From Nocardioides sp. 503 (GTDB taxonomy: Bacteria > Actinomycetota > Actinomycetes > Propionibacteriales > Nocardioidaceae), in the NCBI RefSeq assembly GCF_004522095.1, contig NZ_SPUI01000003.1, positions 806,001 to 870,000 of the forward strand: a DNA stretch of 64,000 nucleotides. Reading direction: 5' to 3'. Shown here one piece after another: positions 55,940 through 63,740 of this stretch (positions are counted from its first letter, which is position 1; each line of letters opens with the position of its first letter). Position numbers and translations under genes: made by a program. The notes below the pieces were generated by a model. The model was not told where the DNA came from and ran no database searches. It was given only the letters and a program-made list of their open reading frames with translations.

Positions 55940-56986
55940 TCAGGACTCCGTCGACCCCAGCCGGCCGAGCTGGCGCCGGCGGACGTACGCCGCCACCGTG
56001 CTCTGCCGCACCAGCCCGTCTGCTCGCCCCTCGGCGTCCACGCGCACCGCCGCGCCGGCCGGCGAGAGCAGCGTCAGGTCGGTGACCACGCGCAGGCTGT
56101 CGCCGGCGTGGTAGCTGCCCTCGGTCGGCAGCAGGCCGCCGACGCCGGCCCAGCCCAGCGGGCGGCCGGCGTCGTCGAGCGAGAGCCGCAGGCCCTCCAC
56201 CTCGGTCGTCACCGGCTCGACGTCGAGGTCAGCCGAGCCCGCGAACGAGAGCCCGCGGTAGCCGCGGTCGCGACCGACGAAGCCGGCGACGAAGTCGTCG
56301 ACCGGGTTGGCGAGGAGCTCCTCCGGCGCGGAGAGCTGGGCCAGTCGGCCGCCCTCGGCGAAGACGGCGACGTGGTCGCCGAGCTTGATCGCCTCGTCGA
56401 TGTCGTGGGTGACCATCACGATGGTCTTGCCGAGCTCGCCCTGCAGCCGCAGGAACTCCTGCTGGAGGCCCTCGCGGACCACCGGGTCGACCGCCGAGAA
56501 GGGCTCGTCCATCAGCATCACCGGCGGGTCCGCAGCGAGCGCCCGGGCGACCCCGACGCGCTGCTGCTGACCGCCGGAGAGCTGCACGGGGTAGCGGTCG
56601 GCCATGCCGGCCGTCAGCCCGACCCGCTCGAGCAGCGTGTAGGCCGCGGCCCGCGCCTGCTTGCGCGACATGCCCTCCAGCACCGGGACCGTGGCGACGT
56701 TGTCGACGACGGTGCGGTGCGGGAAGAGGCCGGCGTGCTGGATGACGTAGCCGATCGAGCGCCGCAGCAGCGCGGGGTCCTGGCCGGTGATGTCCTCGCC
56801 GTCGATGCGGATCGACCCCGACGTGGGGTCGATCATCCGGTTGATCATCCGCAGCGAGGTGGTCTTGCCGCAGCCGGACGGGCCCACCAGGACGGTGATC
56901 GCGCCGGTGGGGATGGTCATCGAGAGGTTGCCGACCGCGACGGTGCCGTCGGGGTACCTCTTCGTGACGTCGTCGAACTCGATCAC
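55940..56986 (-). CDS. ABC importer ATPase (OpuAA/ProV type)
   Basis: About 348 aa, taking GTG 56986 (VIEFDDVTKRYPDG) as start because AGGAGG precedes it by 7 bases; GTG 57016 has no such site. Walker A GPSGCGKTT, Q-loop YVIQHAGLFPH, signature LSGGQQQRVGVARAL, Walker B VMLMDEPFSAVD and His of MVTHDIDE are all present. The C-terminal 100 residues correspond to the regulatory CBS region of ProV-type ATPases. First gene of the four-gene importer operon, divergent from the HAL-like gene across 102 bp. Confidence 0.9.
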   Translation of the reverse strand: MIEFDDVTKRYPDGTVAVGNLSMTIPTGAITVLVGPSGCGKTTSLRMINRMIDPTSGSIRIDGEDITGQDPALLRRSIGYVIQHAGLFPHRTVVDNVATVPVLEGMSRKQARAAAYTLLERVGLTAGMADRYPVQLSGGQQQRVGVARALAADPPVMLMDEPFSAVDPVVREGLQQEFLRLQGELGKTIVMVTHDIDEAIKLGDHVAVFAEGGRLAQLSAPEELLANPVDDFVAGFVGRDRGYRGLSFAGSADLDVEPVTTEVEGLRLSLDDAGRPLGWAGVGGLLPTEGSYHAGDSLRVVTDLTLLSPAGAAVRVDAEGRADGLVRQSTVAAYVRRRQLGRLGSTES

Positions 56987-57040
56987 CGGGTGTCCTCCTG
57001 CTCGGGAACTGCTCACGGTGCCACGTCAAAGGGTCCTATG

Positions 57041-57052
57041 TGAATCAATTCA
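57041..57052. promoter_or_regulatory. AT-rich inverted repeat in the divergent promoter region
   Basis: TGAAT-CA-ATTCA, followed by further ATTCA and TGAAT copies to 57075, in the gap between the importer operon and the HAL-like gene. It is the only strongly AT-rich segment here and probably holds both promoters and a regulator site, perhaps for the RpiR or LacI protein of the island. Confidence 0.45.
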
Positions 57053-57088
57053 TTCAACTTTAACATTCCACTGAATAGAGTGCTGCTC

Positions 57089-58561
57089 ATGACGTCCACC
57101 CCGCAGACCTCCCGGCACGTGGCTGCGCCGGGGCTGGCCCCGGCCCACGTGGCGGCGTACGCGCTGGACCCGGCCGCCTCGGGGGTCGAGGTGGCCCTGG
57201 CGTCCTACGCCGGCGACGCGCTGGCGGCGGTGCGGCGGGGCCGCGACCACCTGGACGCGGCGCGCGGGGCGGGAAGCGTCTACGGCCTCACCACCGGGGT
57301 CGGGGCCCTGCGCCACGTCGCGGTCGAGGGCGAGAGCGACGAGGACGGCGAGCACGGCCACGCGCTGCGCCTCTGGCGCAGCCACGCGGGCGGGTTCGGC
57401 CCGGAGCTCGACGACGCGGTGGCGCGCGGCACCATGCTCGTGCGCCTCCACCAGCTGCTGCGTGGCGGCTCGGGGGCCGACCCGGCCCTGGTCCAGGCCC
57501 TGGCGGACGCGCTGGCCGCGGGCGCCGTCCCGCGCCTGCACCTCTACGGCGGGGTGGGCACCGCCGACCTCACGGCCCTGGCCGAGCTCGGGCTGACGCT
57601 GGCCGGCGAGCTGCCGTGGCGCAGCGGGTCGAGCGCGTCCGCGCCGGTCGGCGCCGGCGACGCACTGCCGTTCATCAGCAGCAACGCCCTGACCGCGACC
57701 GTCGGCTCGCTCGCCGTGACCTCGCTCGCGGCGCTGGCCCGGGCCGGTGAGCGGGTCGCCGCCCTGTCGCACCTCGCCCTGCGCGGCTCGCTGCAGGCCT
57801 ACGACGCCCGCGTGCACGCGGCCAAGGACGACCCGCACACCGCCGCGGTCGCCGAGCGCCTGTCCGACCTCCTCGCCGGAGCGCCCCGGGAGTCGGCGCG
57901 GCTGCAGGACCCGTTCGGGCTGCGCGCCGTGCCCCAGGTGCACGGCGCCTGGGAGGAGTCCCTCGTCGCCGTCGAGCGGGCGCTCGCCGCGGAGATCGGC
58001 GCGGCGGCGGAGAACCCGCTCGCCGTCGACGGCACCGCCCTGCACCACGGCCAGTTCGTGACCCAGCGGCTCGCCGCCGGGCTGGACGCCCTGCGCTCCG
58101 CGGCCGTGCCGGCCTCGACCCTCTCGACCGCCCGGCTCGCGGCGCTCCTCGACCCCGCCCTGACCGGCCTCCCGGCGTTCCTCGCCGACGGCCCCGCGGG
58201 CAGCTCGGGCCTCATGATCGTCGAGTACGTCGCCGCCGACCTGCTCGCCCGCGTGCGGGCGAGCGCCGCGCCGGTCACGGGCGGGCGCACCGTGGTGTCG
58301 CTGGGTCTCGAGGAGCACGCCAGCCACTCGACCCAGGCTGCGTGGGCGGCCCTCGACCTGGTCGACCTGCTGCGCGACCTGCTGGCCTGCGAGCTGGTCG
58401 CCGCCGTGCGCGCGCTGCGCCTGGACCCCGACCGGGTCGTGGACTCCCCCGCGGGCGAGCTCTTCTCGCGCGCCGACGCCGCCCTGCCCGACGTCCGCCG
58501 AGACCACGTCGTCGGACCGGAGCTCGAGGCCGCCGCCGAGCTGCTGCGCGCCGGCCTCTAG
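57089..58561 (+). CDS. HAL/PAL-family protein lacking the MIO triad (HAL-like 1)
   Basis: A 490-aa full-length member of the aromatic amino acid lyase fold. Family landmarks: SVYGLTTGVGALRH (catalytic Tyr loop), ISSNALTATVGS (Asn), LQDPFGLRAVPQVHGAWEES (QDPYSLRCxPQVxG) and VVSLGLEEHASHSTQAA (catalytic Glu region). At the cofactor position, where relatives read G-[SA]-V-G-A-S-G-D-L, it has GGVGTADLTALAE: Thr158-Ala159 directly before Asp160. The Ser and Gly needed to form MIO are absent and one residue is deleted. It is therefore not an ordinary ammonia-lyase. Start taken as ATG 57089. Confidence 0.85.
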   Translation: MTSTPQTSRHVAAPGLAPAHVAAYALDPAASGVEVALASYAGDALAAVRRGRDHLDAARGAGSVYGLTTGVGALRHVAVEGESDEDGEHGHALRLWRSHAGGFGPELDDAVARGTMLVRLHQLLRGGSGADPALVQALADALAAGAVPRLHLYGGVGTADLTALAELGLTLAGELPWRSGSSASAPVGAGDALPFISSNALTATVGSLAVTSLAALARAGERVAALSHLALRGSLQAYDARVHAAKDDPHTAAVAERLSDLLAGAPRESARLQDPFGLRAVPQVHGAWEESLVAVERALAAEIGAAAENPLAVDGTALHHGQFVTQRLAAGLDALRSAAVPASTLSTARLAALLDPALTGLPAFLADGPAGSSGLMIVEYVAADLLARVRASAAPVTGGRTVVSLGLEEHASHSTQAAWAALDLVDLLRDLLACELVAAVRALRLDPDRVVDSPAGELFSRADAALPDVRRDHVVGPELEAAAELLRAGL

Positions 58562-58567
58562 CTCGGC

Positions 58568-59113
58568 TCAGTCCCCGACGAGGGGGCGCAGCTCGTCGGC
58601 GTAGGACACCGAGTAGCGACGCATGACCCCCGACGAGCTGATGGAGTACTGGCCCATCCGCCACAGCGGCGGCGAGTAGGCGTGGATCGAGACCGACCCG
58701 TCGACGGCGCCGGCCATCCGGTGGATGTGGTCGGGGCCGAAGGCGAAGGCCCGGCCCGCCTCGACCGTGCGCGTCTGGGGTTCGCCACCGAGGCGGGGAC
58801 GGTTCTCCACGACGGCGCCGCGGGTGACCGCGACGGCGCCCGAGGACGTGTCGTGGTCGTGCCAGCCGGTGTCGTCGACGGTGTTCCAGCACAGCAGCCA
58901 CACGTCGATGTCGGCGTCGCGGTAGAGCGAGACGAAGTGGCGCCCGCCGGTGTCGTGACGGACGTGCTGCTGCCAGCGCTCGGGGTCGGCGGCGAGCTCC
59001 TGCACCCAGGCCAGCAGCTCCTGGGCGTCGAGCACCCGGCCGGGCACGGCGGGCAGGTGGTCGGGGCCCAGCACGCTGGCGGCGGCGGGGGGCTGCTCGG
59101 GGGCGAGGGTCAT
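58568..59113 (-). CDS. Cysteine-dioxygenase-like cupin
   Basis: A 181-aa cupin of the CDO_I type. Iron ligands: two His in TGWHDHDTSSGAVAV and a third in GPDHIHRM. Thiol dioxygenases take cysteine, mercaptopropionate or related thiols; the substrate is unknown here. The ATG overlaps the stop of the amidohydrolase gene upstream (ATGA). It converges with HAL-like 1, six bases apart. Its presence hints that the island's substrate or an intermediate carries a thiol or other oxidisable group. Confidence 0.82.
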   Translation of the reverse strand: MTLAPEQPPAAASVLGPDHLPAVPGRVLDAQELLAWVQELAADPERWQQHVRHDTGGRHFVSLYRDADIDVWLLCWNTVDDTGWHDHDTSSGAVAVTRGAVVENRPRLGGEPQTRTVEAGRAFAFGPDHIHRMAGAVDGSVSIHAYSPPLWRMGQYSISSSGVMRRYSVSYADELRPLVGD

Positions 59114-60027
59114 CGCGGGGCTCCGTTCATGAGGTGGGCCGGGTTGGTGACGAACAGGGCCTGGCTGAAGGCGTCGCCGAGGCCGGGGTCGGTGGGGAGG
59201 GCGTAGGGACGGTCGGAGCCGTGCACGATCGGGTCGATGCCGACGACGCGGATCATCGCGTCGACGGCGCGCATCCCGTAGGACGACGTTTCGTAGTGGA
59301 CGAGGTGGTCGACCTCGCCCAGGCCGCCGCCGCGCTGGGCGAGCCGCTCGTGGTGGAGCGGCGCCAGCCCCGCGAGCGCGACGAAGGCGATCCGCAGCCG
59401 CGGCAGCAGCGGCCGGCCGGCGACGTGCCAGGCGAACCACGCGGCCGTGAGCTGGGCGGTGTACGACGTGAGCGCGGGCCACCAGCCGGGGACGCCGTCC
59501 GGGGCCGACGCCGGCCCGGGGTGCACCAGCACCGGTAGGCCGGCCGCCTCGACCACGGCCAGCACCGGCGCCAACCGCTCCACGGCGGCGGGGTCGGCGA
59601 GGGCGGTCGCGGGCAGCTGCAGGCCGCGGACCCGGGGATGCGTCAGGAGCGTGGCGAGCCCGGCGAGGTCGGGCTCGACGACGTTGACCGCCGCCCAGAG
59701 CGCGTAGCCGTCCACGTCGCCGCGGTCCAGCTCGTCGGCCAGACCGTGCCACGCGTCCAGCAGCGGGGCGGCCTCGTCGGGCGGCATGCTCTCGATCCCG
59801 AGCGGGCTCGACAGCGACAGCAGGGTGAGGTCCACGCCGTCGGCGACGTCGGTGGCCCGCCGGGCGGCGAGGTCGTGGTCGGCCGGGTCGACGGCGTACG
59901 TCGGCTCACCGTCGAGGTGCAGGTCCCAGCCCACGAGCCGGGGTCCGCGGGTGCGGCGGCGGAGCTCGTCGACGAAGGCCTCGGGCCAGAGGTGCTGGTG
60001 GGCGTCGGTGACGGCACCGACCGCCAT
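59110..60027 (-). CDS. Amidohydrolase_2-family TIM-barrel hydrolase/decarboxylase
   Basis: About 305 aa from ATG 60027 (MAVGAVTDAHQHLWPE); ATG 60072 would overlap the LacI-type operator. Metal motif DAHQHLWP (HxH) at the start, VLVHPGP (His) in the middle and IVHGSDRPYALP (Asp) at the end: the amidohydrolase_2 set that includes ACMSD and lactonases. It may hydrolyse a ring or decarboxylate. Upstream of and coupled to the cupin gene, and divergent from the LacI-type regulator. Confidence 0.8.
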   Translation of the reverse strand: MAVGAVTDAHQHLWPEAFVDELRRRTRGPRLVGWDLHLDGEPTYAVDPADHDLAARRATDVADGVDLTLLSLSSPLGIESMPPDEAAPLLDAWHGLADELDRGDVDGYALWAAVNVVEPDLAGLATLLTHPRVRGLQLPATALADPAAVERLAPVLAVVEAAGLPVLVHPGPASAPDGVPGWWPALTSYTAQLTAAWFAWHVAGRPLLPRLRIAFVALAGLAPLHHERLAQRGGGLGEVDHLVHYETSSYGMRAVDAMIRVVGIDPIVHGSDRPYALPTDPGLGDAFSQALFVTNPAHLMNGAPR

Positions 60028-60059
60028 ACGGGTCCCGCCGCCGGCGCTCTCCGGGGAAG

Positions 60060-60071
60060 TGAAGCGCTTCA
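60060..60071. promoter_or_regulatory. LacI-family operator
   Basis: TGAAGCGCTTCA is a perfect 12-bp palindrome with the central CG typical of LacI/GalR sites. It lies between the divergent amidohydrolase and LacI-type genes, 33 bp before the chosen amidohydrolase start. Confidence 0.78.
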
Positions 60072-60153
60072 TATTACCCACTAAACCACTCGACTTAAGG
60101 AAGTGCAAGCCCGACGCGCCGTGGCCGTCGGCGGCGCGACCTATGCTCACGGG

Positions 60154-61167
60154 GTGCCGAAACGCCCCACGCTGCAGGACGTCGCGGACGCGGTCGGCCT
60201 CGCGCCGGCCACCGTGTCCTACGCGCTACGGGGCGAGCGCGGCTCCGCCGACACCCTGGCGCGCGTGCAGGCGGCGGCCACCGCCCTCGGCTACCAGATC
60301 AACCCGATCGCCGCGGCGCTCGCCAGCGGGCGCTCCCGCACGGTCGCGGTCCTGTGCGGCTCGACGCGCGACCTCTGGCAGCAGTCGCTGACCGCCGACC
60401 TCGCGCGGGCGCTGCTCGCCGAGGGCCGGCACGCGCTGGTCGCCGACGCCGACGGCCACCCCGAGCGCGAGGAGGCCCTGCTCGCCAAGCTCCGCGACCA
60501 GCGCCCCGACGGGCTCCTGGTCGCCCCCCTGGACCCGTTCGCCGCGCAGTGGGAGGAGCTGGCGCGACAGCTCCCGGTGGTCGCCATCGGCGACCGGCTC
60601 GCCGAGGCGCCCTCGGCCGGGGCCGTGGTCTTCGACAACGCGCGGGGCTTCGCCCAGGTCTTCGACCACCTCGCCGAGCTCGGTCACCGCCGCATCGCCG
60701 TGGTGCTCCCCGAGCGCCCCAGCACCCCCGACCGGCCGGCCGAGCGGCTCGTGGCCCGCGAGGCGCGGCGCTGCGGCATGTCGGTCGACCTCGTGCGCAC
60801 CGCGCCGGCGACCGCCGACGCCGACACCATGACCGACCACCTGGCCACCGCCCTGGGCGGGCGGGACCGGCCGACGGCGGCGTTCTGCCTCACCGACTCG
60901 TTCGCGTTCGCGGTGCTGCGGGCCGCCCGGCGGCTCGGCCTCGAGGTCCCCGGAGACCTGTCGGTGGTGGGGTTCGAGGACGTCGAGTTCGCCGACCTCG
61001 CCGGCCCGGGCCTCACCACCGTCGACTGGGGTCGCGGCGCCGTCGTCGACGCCGCCGTCGGTCAGCTCCTGGCGGCCGTCGACGACGACGAGCCGCTGCG
61101 GACCGTCACCATCTCCCCGCGCCTGGTCGTCAGGGGGACGACGGGTCCAGCGCCCAGCCGCTCCTGA
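60154..61167 (+). CDS. LacI-family transcriptional regulator
   Basis: A 337-aa regulator from GTG 60154. HTH TLQDVADAVGLAPATVSYALRGE (outlined) and hinge helix region PIAAALASGRSRTVAVL. The periplasmic-binding-protein-like effector domain ends with SVVGFEDVEFADLAGPGLTTVDW. It probably binds TGAAGCGCTTCA upstream and controls the amidohydrolase-cupin operon. The effector is unlikely to be an ordinary sugar given the neighbours. The 3' end overlaps HAL-like 2 by 38 bp. Confidence 0.9.
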   Translation: MPKRPTLQDVADAVGLAPATVSYALRGERGSADTLARVQAAATALGYQINPIAAALASGRSRTVAVLCGSTRDLWQQSLTADLARALLAEGRHALVADADGHPEREEALLAKLRDQRPDGLLVAPLDPFAAQWEELARQLPVVAIGDRLAEAPSAGAVVFDNARGFAQVFDHLAELGHRRIAVVLPERPSTPDRPAERLVAREARRCGMSVDLVRTAPATADADTMTDHLATALGGRDRPTAAFCLTDSFAFAVLRAARRLGLEVPGDLSVVGFEDVEFADLAGPGLTTVDWGRGAVVDAAVGQLLAAVDDDEPLRTVTISPRLVVRGTTGPAPSRS

Positions 61168-62617
61168 GGAGCGCCCGCAGCCGCTCGACGTCCTCGCCCC
61201 AGGGACGGTCCTCGGTCCCCGGCGGCAGCACGTCGGCCACCTGCTCGACCAGCGCGGGCAGGCCGCCCCGGGCCGCCGCCATCCGCTCCGGCGCCAGGAG
61301 CCGGGCCTGGTGCAGGGCGAGCAGCTCGCAGGCCAGCACCTGCTCCGCGGCGTCGAGGGCCAGGCGCAGCCGCTCCGCGGCCTCGAGGGCGAAGGTCTGC
61401 ACGTCCTCCTGGCCTTGGGACGTCTCCGCCGAGGACACGAACGTCGCCGGCCAGCCGGACACCTCGTGCACGACCGCGACCGCGCGCTTGTGCACCGGCG
61501 TCAGCCCGGCCTGCGGGCCCGGGTCGGCGCTGAGCTGGGCCGGCAGCCCGCTCGTCCCGGGGTCGAGCATCCGGTGCAGGCGGGCGGCCCCCACGGTCGC
61601 CGCGTGCACGACCGCCGTACGCGCCGAGTCGAGGCCCGCGGCCTGGTCGAGGCCGTGGAAGCCCGCCGTCCCGACGAAGCGCTCCCCCTCGTGGGTCGTC
61701 AGGTAGGCCGGCGAGTCGCCGACCCCCTGCAGCGCCCGGTCGGCGACCTGGTCGAGCCGGGCCCCCTCGCGGAGCAGGTGCGCGAGCACGGGCCCGGCGA
61801 CCCGGAACGACACCGGCGCCTGGAGGTGGCGCGGGGCGGCGAGCGGACCGACGTACGCCGCCAGCCGGGTGAGCACCTCGGCCTGCTCGTCGTCGCCGCG
61901 GGCGACGGCGGGCAGGTAGGGGTCGCGCGTCACGCCCATCAGGACGATCCCGGCTGCGGCGACCGCCGTGGACTGCGACACCAGCCGCCGCACGTCGGCG
62001 GCCAGCAGCACCGCCAGCGCGGTCGCGGTCGGCACGCCGGCGAGGAGGGCGATGCCCTCCTTGGGGCCGAGCCGCGGCGGCGACAGCGGGTCGACGACGG
62101 GACCCGCCGGGACCGCGCTGCCGTCGGCGGCCAGGACCCGGCCGACTCCGGCCAGGTGGCCCCAGGCGTGGGCCATCGGGAGGATCTCCCCCGCGGCGCC
62201 GGAGCCGGTGCGCGGGACGGCCGGCAGGACGTCGTGCTCGAGCAGGGTGCCCAGCCACGCGCAGAGCTCGGGGGAGACCGCCGCGTCCCCGGACAGGAAC
62301 GTGCGCAGCCGCACGGCGAGCAGTGCTCTGGTCTCGGTGCGGGAGAGCCAGGGCGGGCCGCCCACCGCCCGGGCCAGCATCAGCCGCCGGGAGTGGTCGG
62401 CCTGCGCCTCGACGCTGAGGCGCGTGTCGCTCAGCGCGCCCATGCCGGTCGTCACGCCGTAGACGTCCGGGCCGTCGCCCAGCGCGGCGAGCGCGGCGCG
62501 ACGCCGCGCCGCCAGCCGCTCGAGCAGGTCCGCGGACAGCTCGACCCGTGCGCCCTGGGCGACGGCCAGCACGGCCGCGCGGTCCAGGTCGTCCGGCCGG
62601 TCGACCAGGACGGTCAC
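61130..62617 (-). CDS. HAL/PAL-family protein with Ala-Ala-Gly at the MIO site (HAL-like 2)
   Basis: A 495-aa aromatic amino acid lyase-fold protein from GTG 62617. DVYGVTTGMGAL (Tyr loop), LGPKEGIALLAGVPTATAL (family GPKEGLALLNGT with Asn replaced by Ala) and SQGQEDVQTFALEA (catalytic Glu region) are clear. The cofactor site reads GSGAAGEILPMAH against G-S-V-G-A-S-G-D-L-A-P-L-A-H, giving Ala141-Ala142-Gly143: the Ser essential for MIO is Ala. Other active-site positions also differ (QAPVSFRVAGPV). GTGA overlap with the OCD-like gene upstream. Function unknown. Confidence 0.84.
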   Translation of the reverse strand: MTVLVDRPDDLDRAAVLAVAQGARVELSADLLERLAARRRAALAALGDGPDVYGVTTGMGALSDTRLSVEAQADHSRRLMLARAVGGPPWLSRTETRALLAVRLRTFLSGDAAVSPELCAWLGTLLEHDVLPAVPRTGSGAAGEILPMAHAWGHLAGVGRVLAADGSAVPAGPVVDPLSPPRLGPKEGIALLAGVPTATALAVLLAADVRRLVSQSTAVAAAGIVLMGVTRDPYLPAVARGDDEQAEVLTRLAAYVGPLAAPRHLQAPVSFRVAGPVLAHLLREGARLDQVADRALQGVGDSPAYLTTHEGERFVGTAGFHGLDQAAGLDSARTAVVHAATVGAARLHRMLDPGTSGLPAQLSADPGPQAGLTPVHKRAVAVVHEVSGWPATFVSSAETSQGQEDVQTFALEAAERLRLALDAAEQVLACELLALHQARLLAPERMAAARGGLPALVEQVADVLPPGTEDRPWGEDVERLRALLRSGWALDPSSP

Positions 62618-63657
62618 CGGAACCGCACCATCGTCCCGAGGTCCGCGGCCTCGGCGCGCTCGAGGATGAGCTGGCCGACGGCCACGTCGAGGATGGACAG
62701 GCCGCGGTGCCAGAAGAGGATCCGCTCGTCGTCGTCCTCGCGTCCGGGCCGGCCTCCCGTGACGACCTCCCCCAGCTCCGCGTGCAGCGTCTCGCGGGTC
62801 AGCGCCCCTGAGCGCAGGTGCGGGCGGAGCGCCCCGAAGCTGCCCGCCTGCGCCTCGCGCCAGTCGTCGACGACCACCTTGTCGACGACGTCGAGCAGGT
62901 CGGGGTCGAGCGCGCTGATCGTGCCGTAGGGCACGAGCAGCGAGCCCGGGGCCAGGAGGTCACCGGTGATGAGGGAGGCCGGCTCGCGCAGCCGGGTCGC
63001 CTCCACGGCGATGTCGGCCCCGTCGATGGTCTCGGCGGCGGACTCGGTGACGACGACGGGCGTCGAGAGCTCCGAGCGCAGCTGCTCGGCGAACGCCTCC
63101 CGGGACTCCGGGCGCCGGCTGGTCACCCGGATCTCGTCGAGGTCGAACATCGCGTCGAGCATCACGATGTTGGAGTGTGCGGTCCCGCGCGCACCGATGT
63201 GCCCGAGCACCTTGGCGTCGGGCCGCGCGAGGTGGCGGGCACCGACCGCGGTCATCGCGCCGGTGCGGGCCTCGGTGATCAGCGTCGCGTCGAGGATCGC
63301 CCGCGGCACGCCGGTCCAGGGGTCGTAGAGCGTGAGCAGCGCCAGCTCGCTCGGCAGGCCCACCTCGTAGTTGCTCACGAAGTCGCCGACGACCTTGATG
63401 CCGCTGACGCCGTGGTCGCCGAGCGTGGAGACGTGCCCGCGCAGCACGTTGAAGTGCCCGCGGCCGTCGTTGTCGGGCTCGAGGTGCGTGCGCGGCTCGA
63501 ACACCGTCTCGCCCCTGCCGTGCGCGGCGACCACGTCGGTCGCGGCGGCCACGATGTCGGCGGGCGTCAGGCCCAGCGCGTCGATGTCGGGACCGGAGAC
63601 GAAGCGCAGCCAGAGGCCGTCGTCGTGCGGACGGGCGGGGGGCGGGGTGGTGGTCAC
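62614..63657 (-). CDS. Ornithine cyclodeaminase/mu-crystallin family protein
   Basis: A 347-aa NAD(P)-dependent protein. Rossmann region VLGHIGARGTAHSNIVML (family GxGxxA loop in variant form) and substrate-side GVSGIKVVGDFVSNYEVGLP and ATLITEARTGAMTAVGARHLA. Members include ornithine cyclodeaminase, ketimine reductases and amino-acid dehydrogenases. The ketimine-reductase possibility fits a pathway that handles cyclic imines. Start GTG 63657; coupled by GTGA to HAL-like 2. Confidence 0.83.
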   Translation of the reverse strand: MTTTPPPARPHDDGLWLRFVSGPDIDALGLTPADIVAAATDVVAAHGRGETVFEPRTHLEPDNDGRGHFNVLRGHVSTLGDHGVSGIKVVGDFVSNYEVGLPSELALLTLYDPWTGVPRAILDATLITEARTGAMTAVGARHLARPDAKVLGHIGARGTAHSNIVMLDAMFDLDEIRVTSRRPESREAFAEQLRSELSTPVVVTESAAETIDGADIAVEATRLREPASLITGDLLAPGSLLVPYGTISALDPDLLDVVDKVVVDDWREAQAGSFGALRPHLRSGALTRETLHAELGEVVTGGRPGREDDDERILFWHRGLSILDVAVGQLILERAEAADLGTMVRFR

Positions 63658-63740
63658 GGAAGCCTCGGGTTCGGTCGGGGACGGGACAGGGGAGGATGGG
63701 CACGGAGCGGCAGCCGCCGCGAGGGCGCGAGGGAGGACCA

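Noticed and set aside
57089..58561. Calling this gene hutH
   Set aside because: The Ala-Ser-Gly triad required for MIO is absent, and hutI/hutF are 16 kb away in a different cluster.
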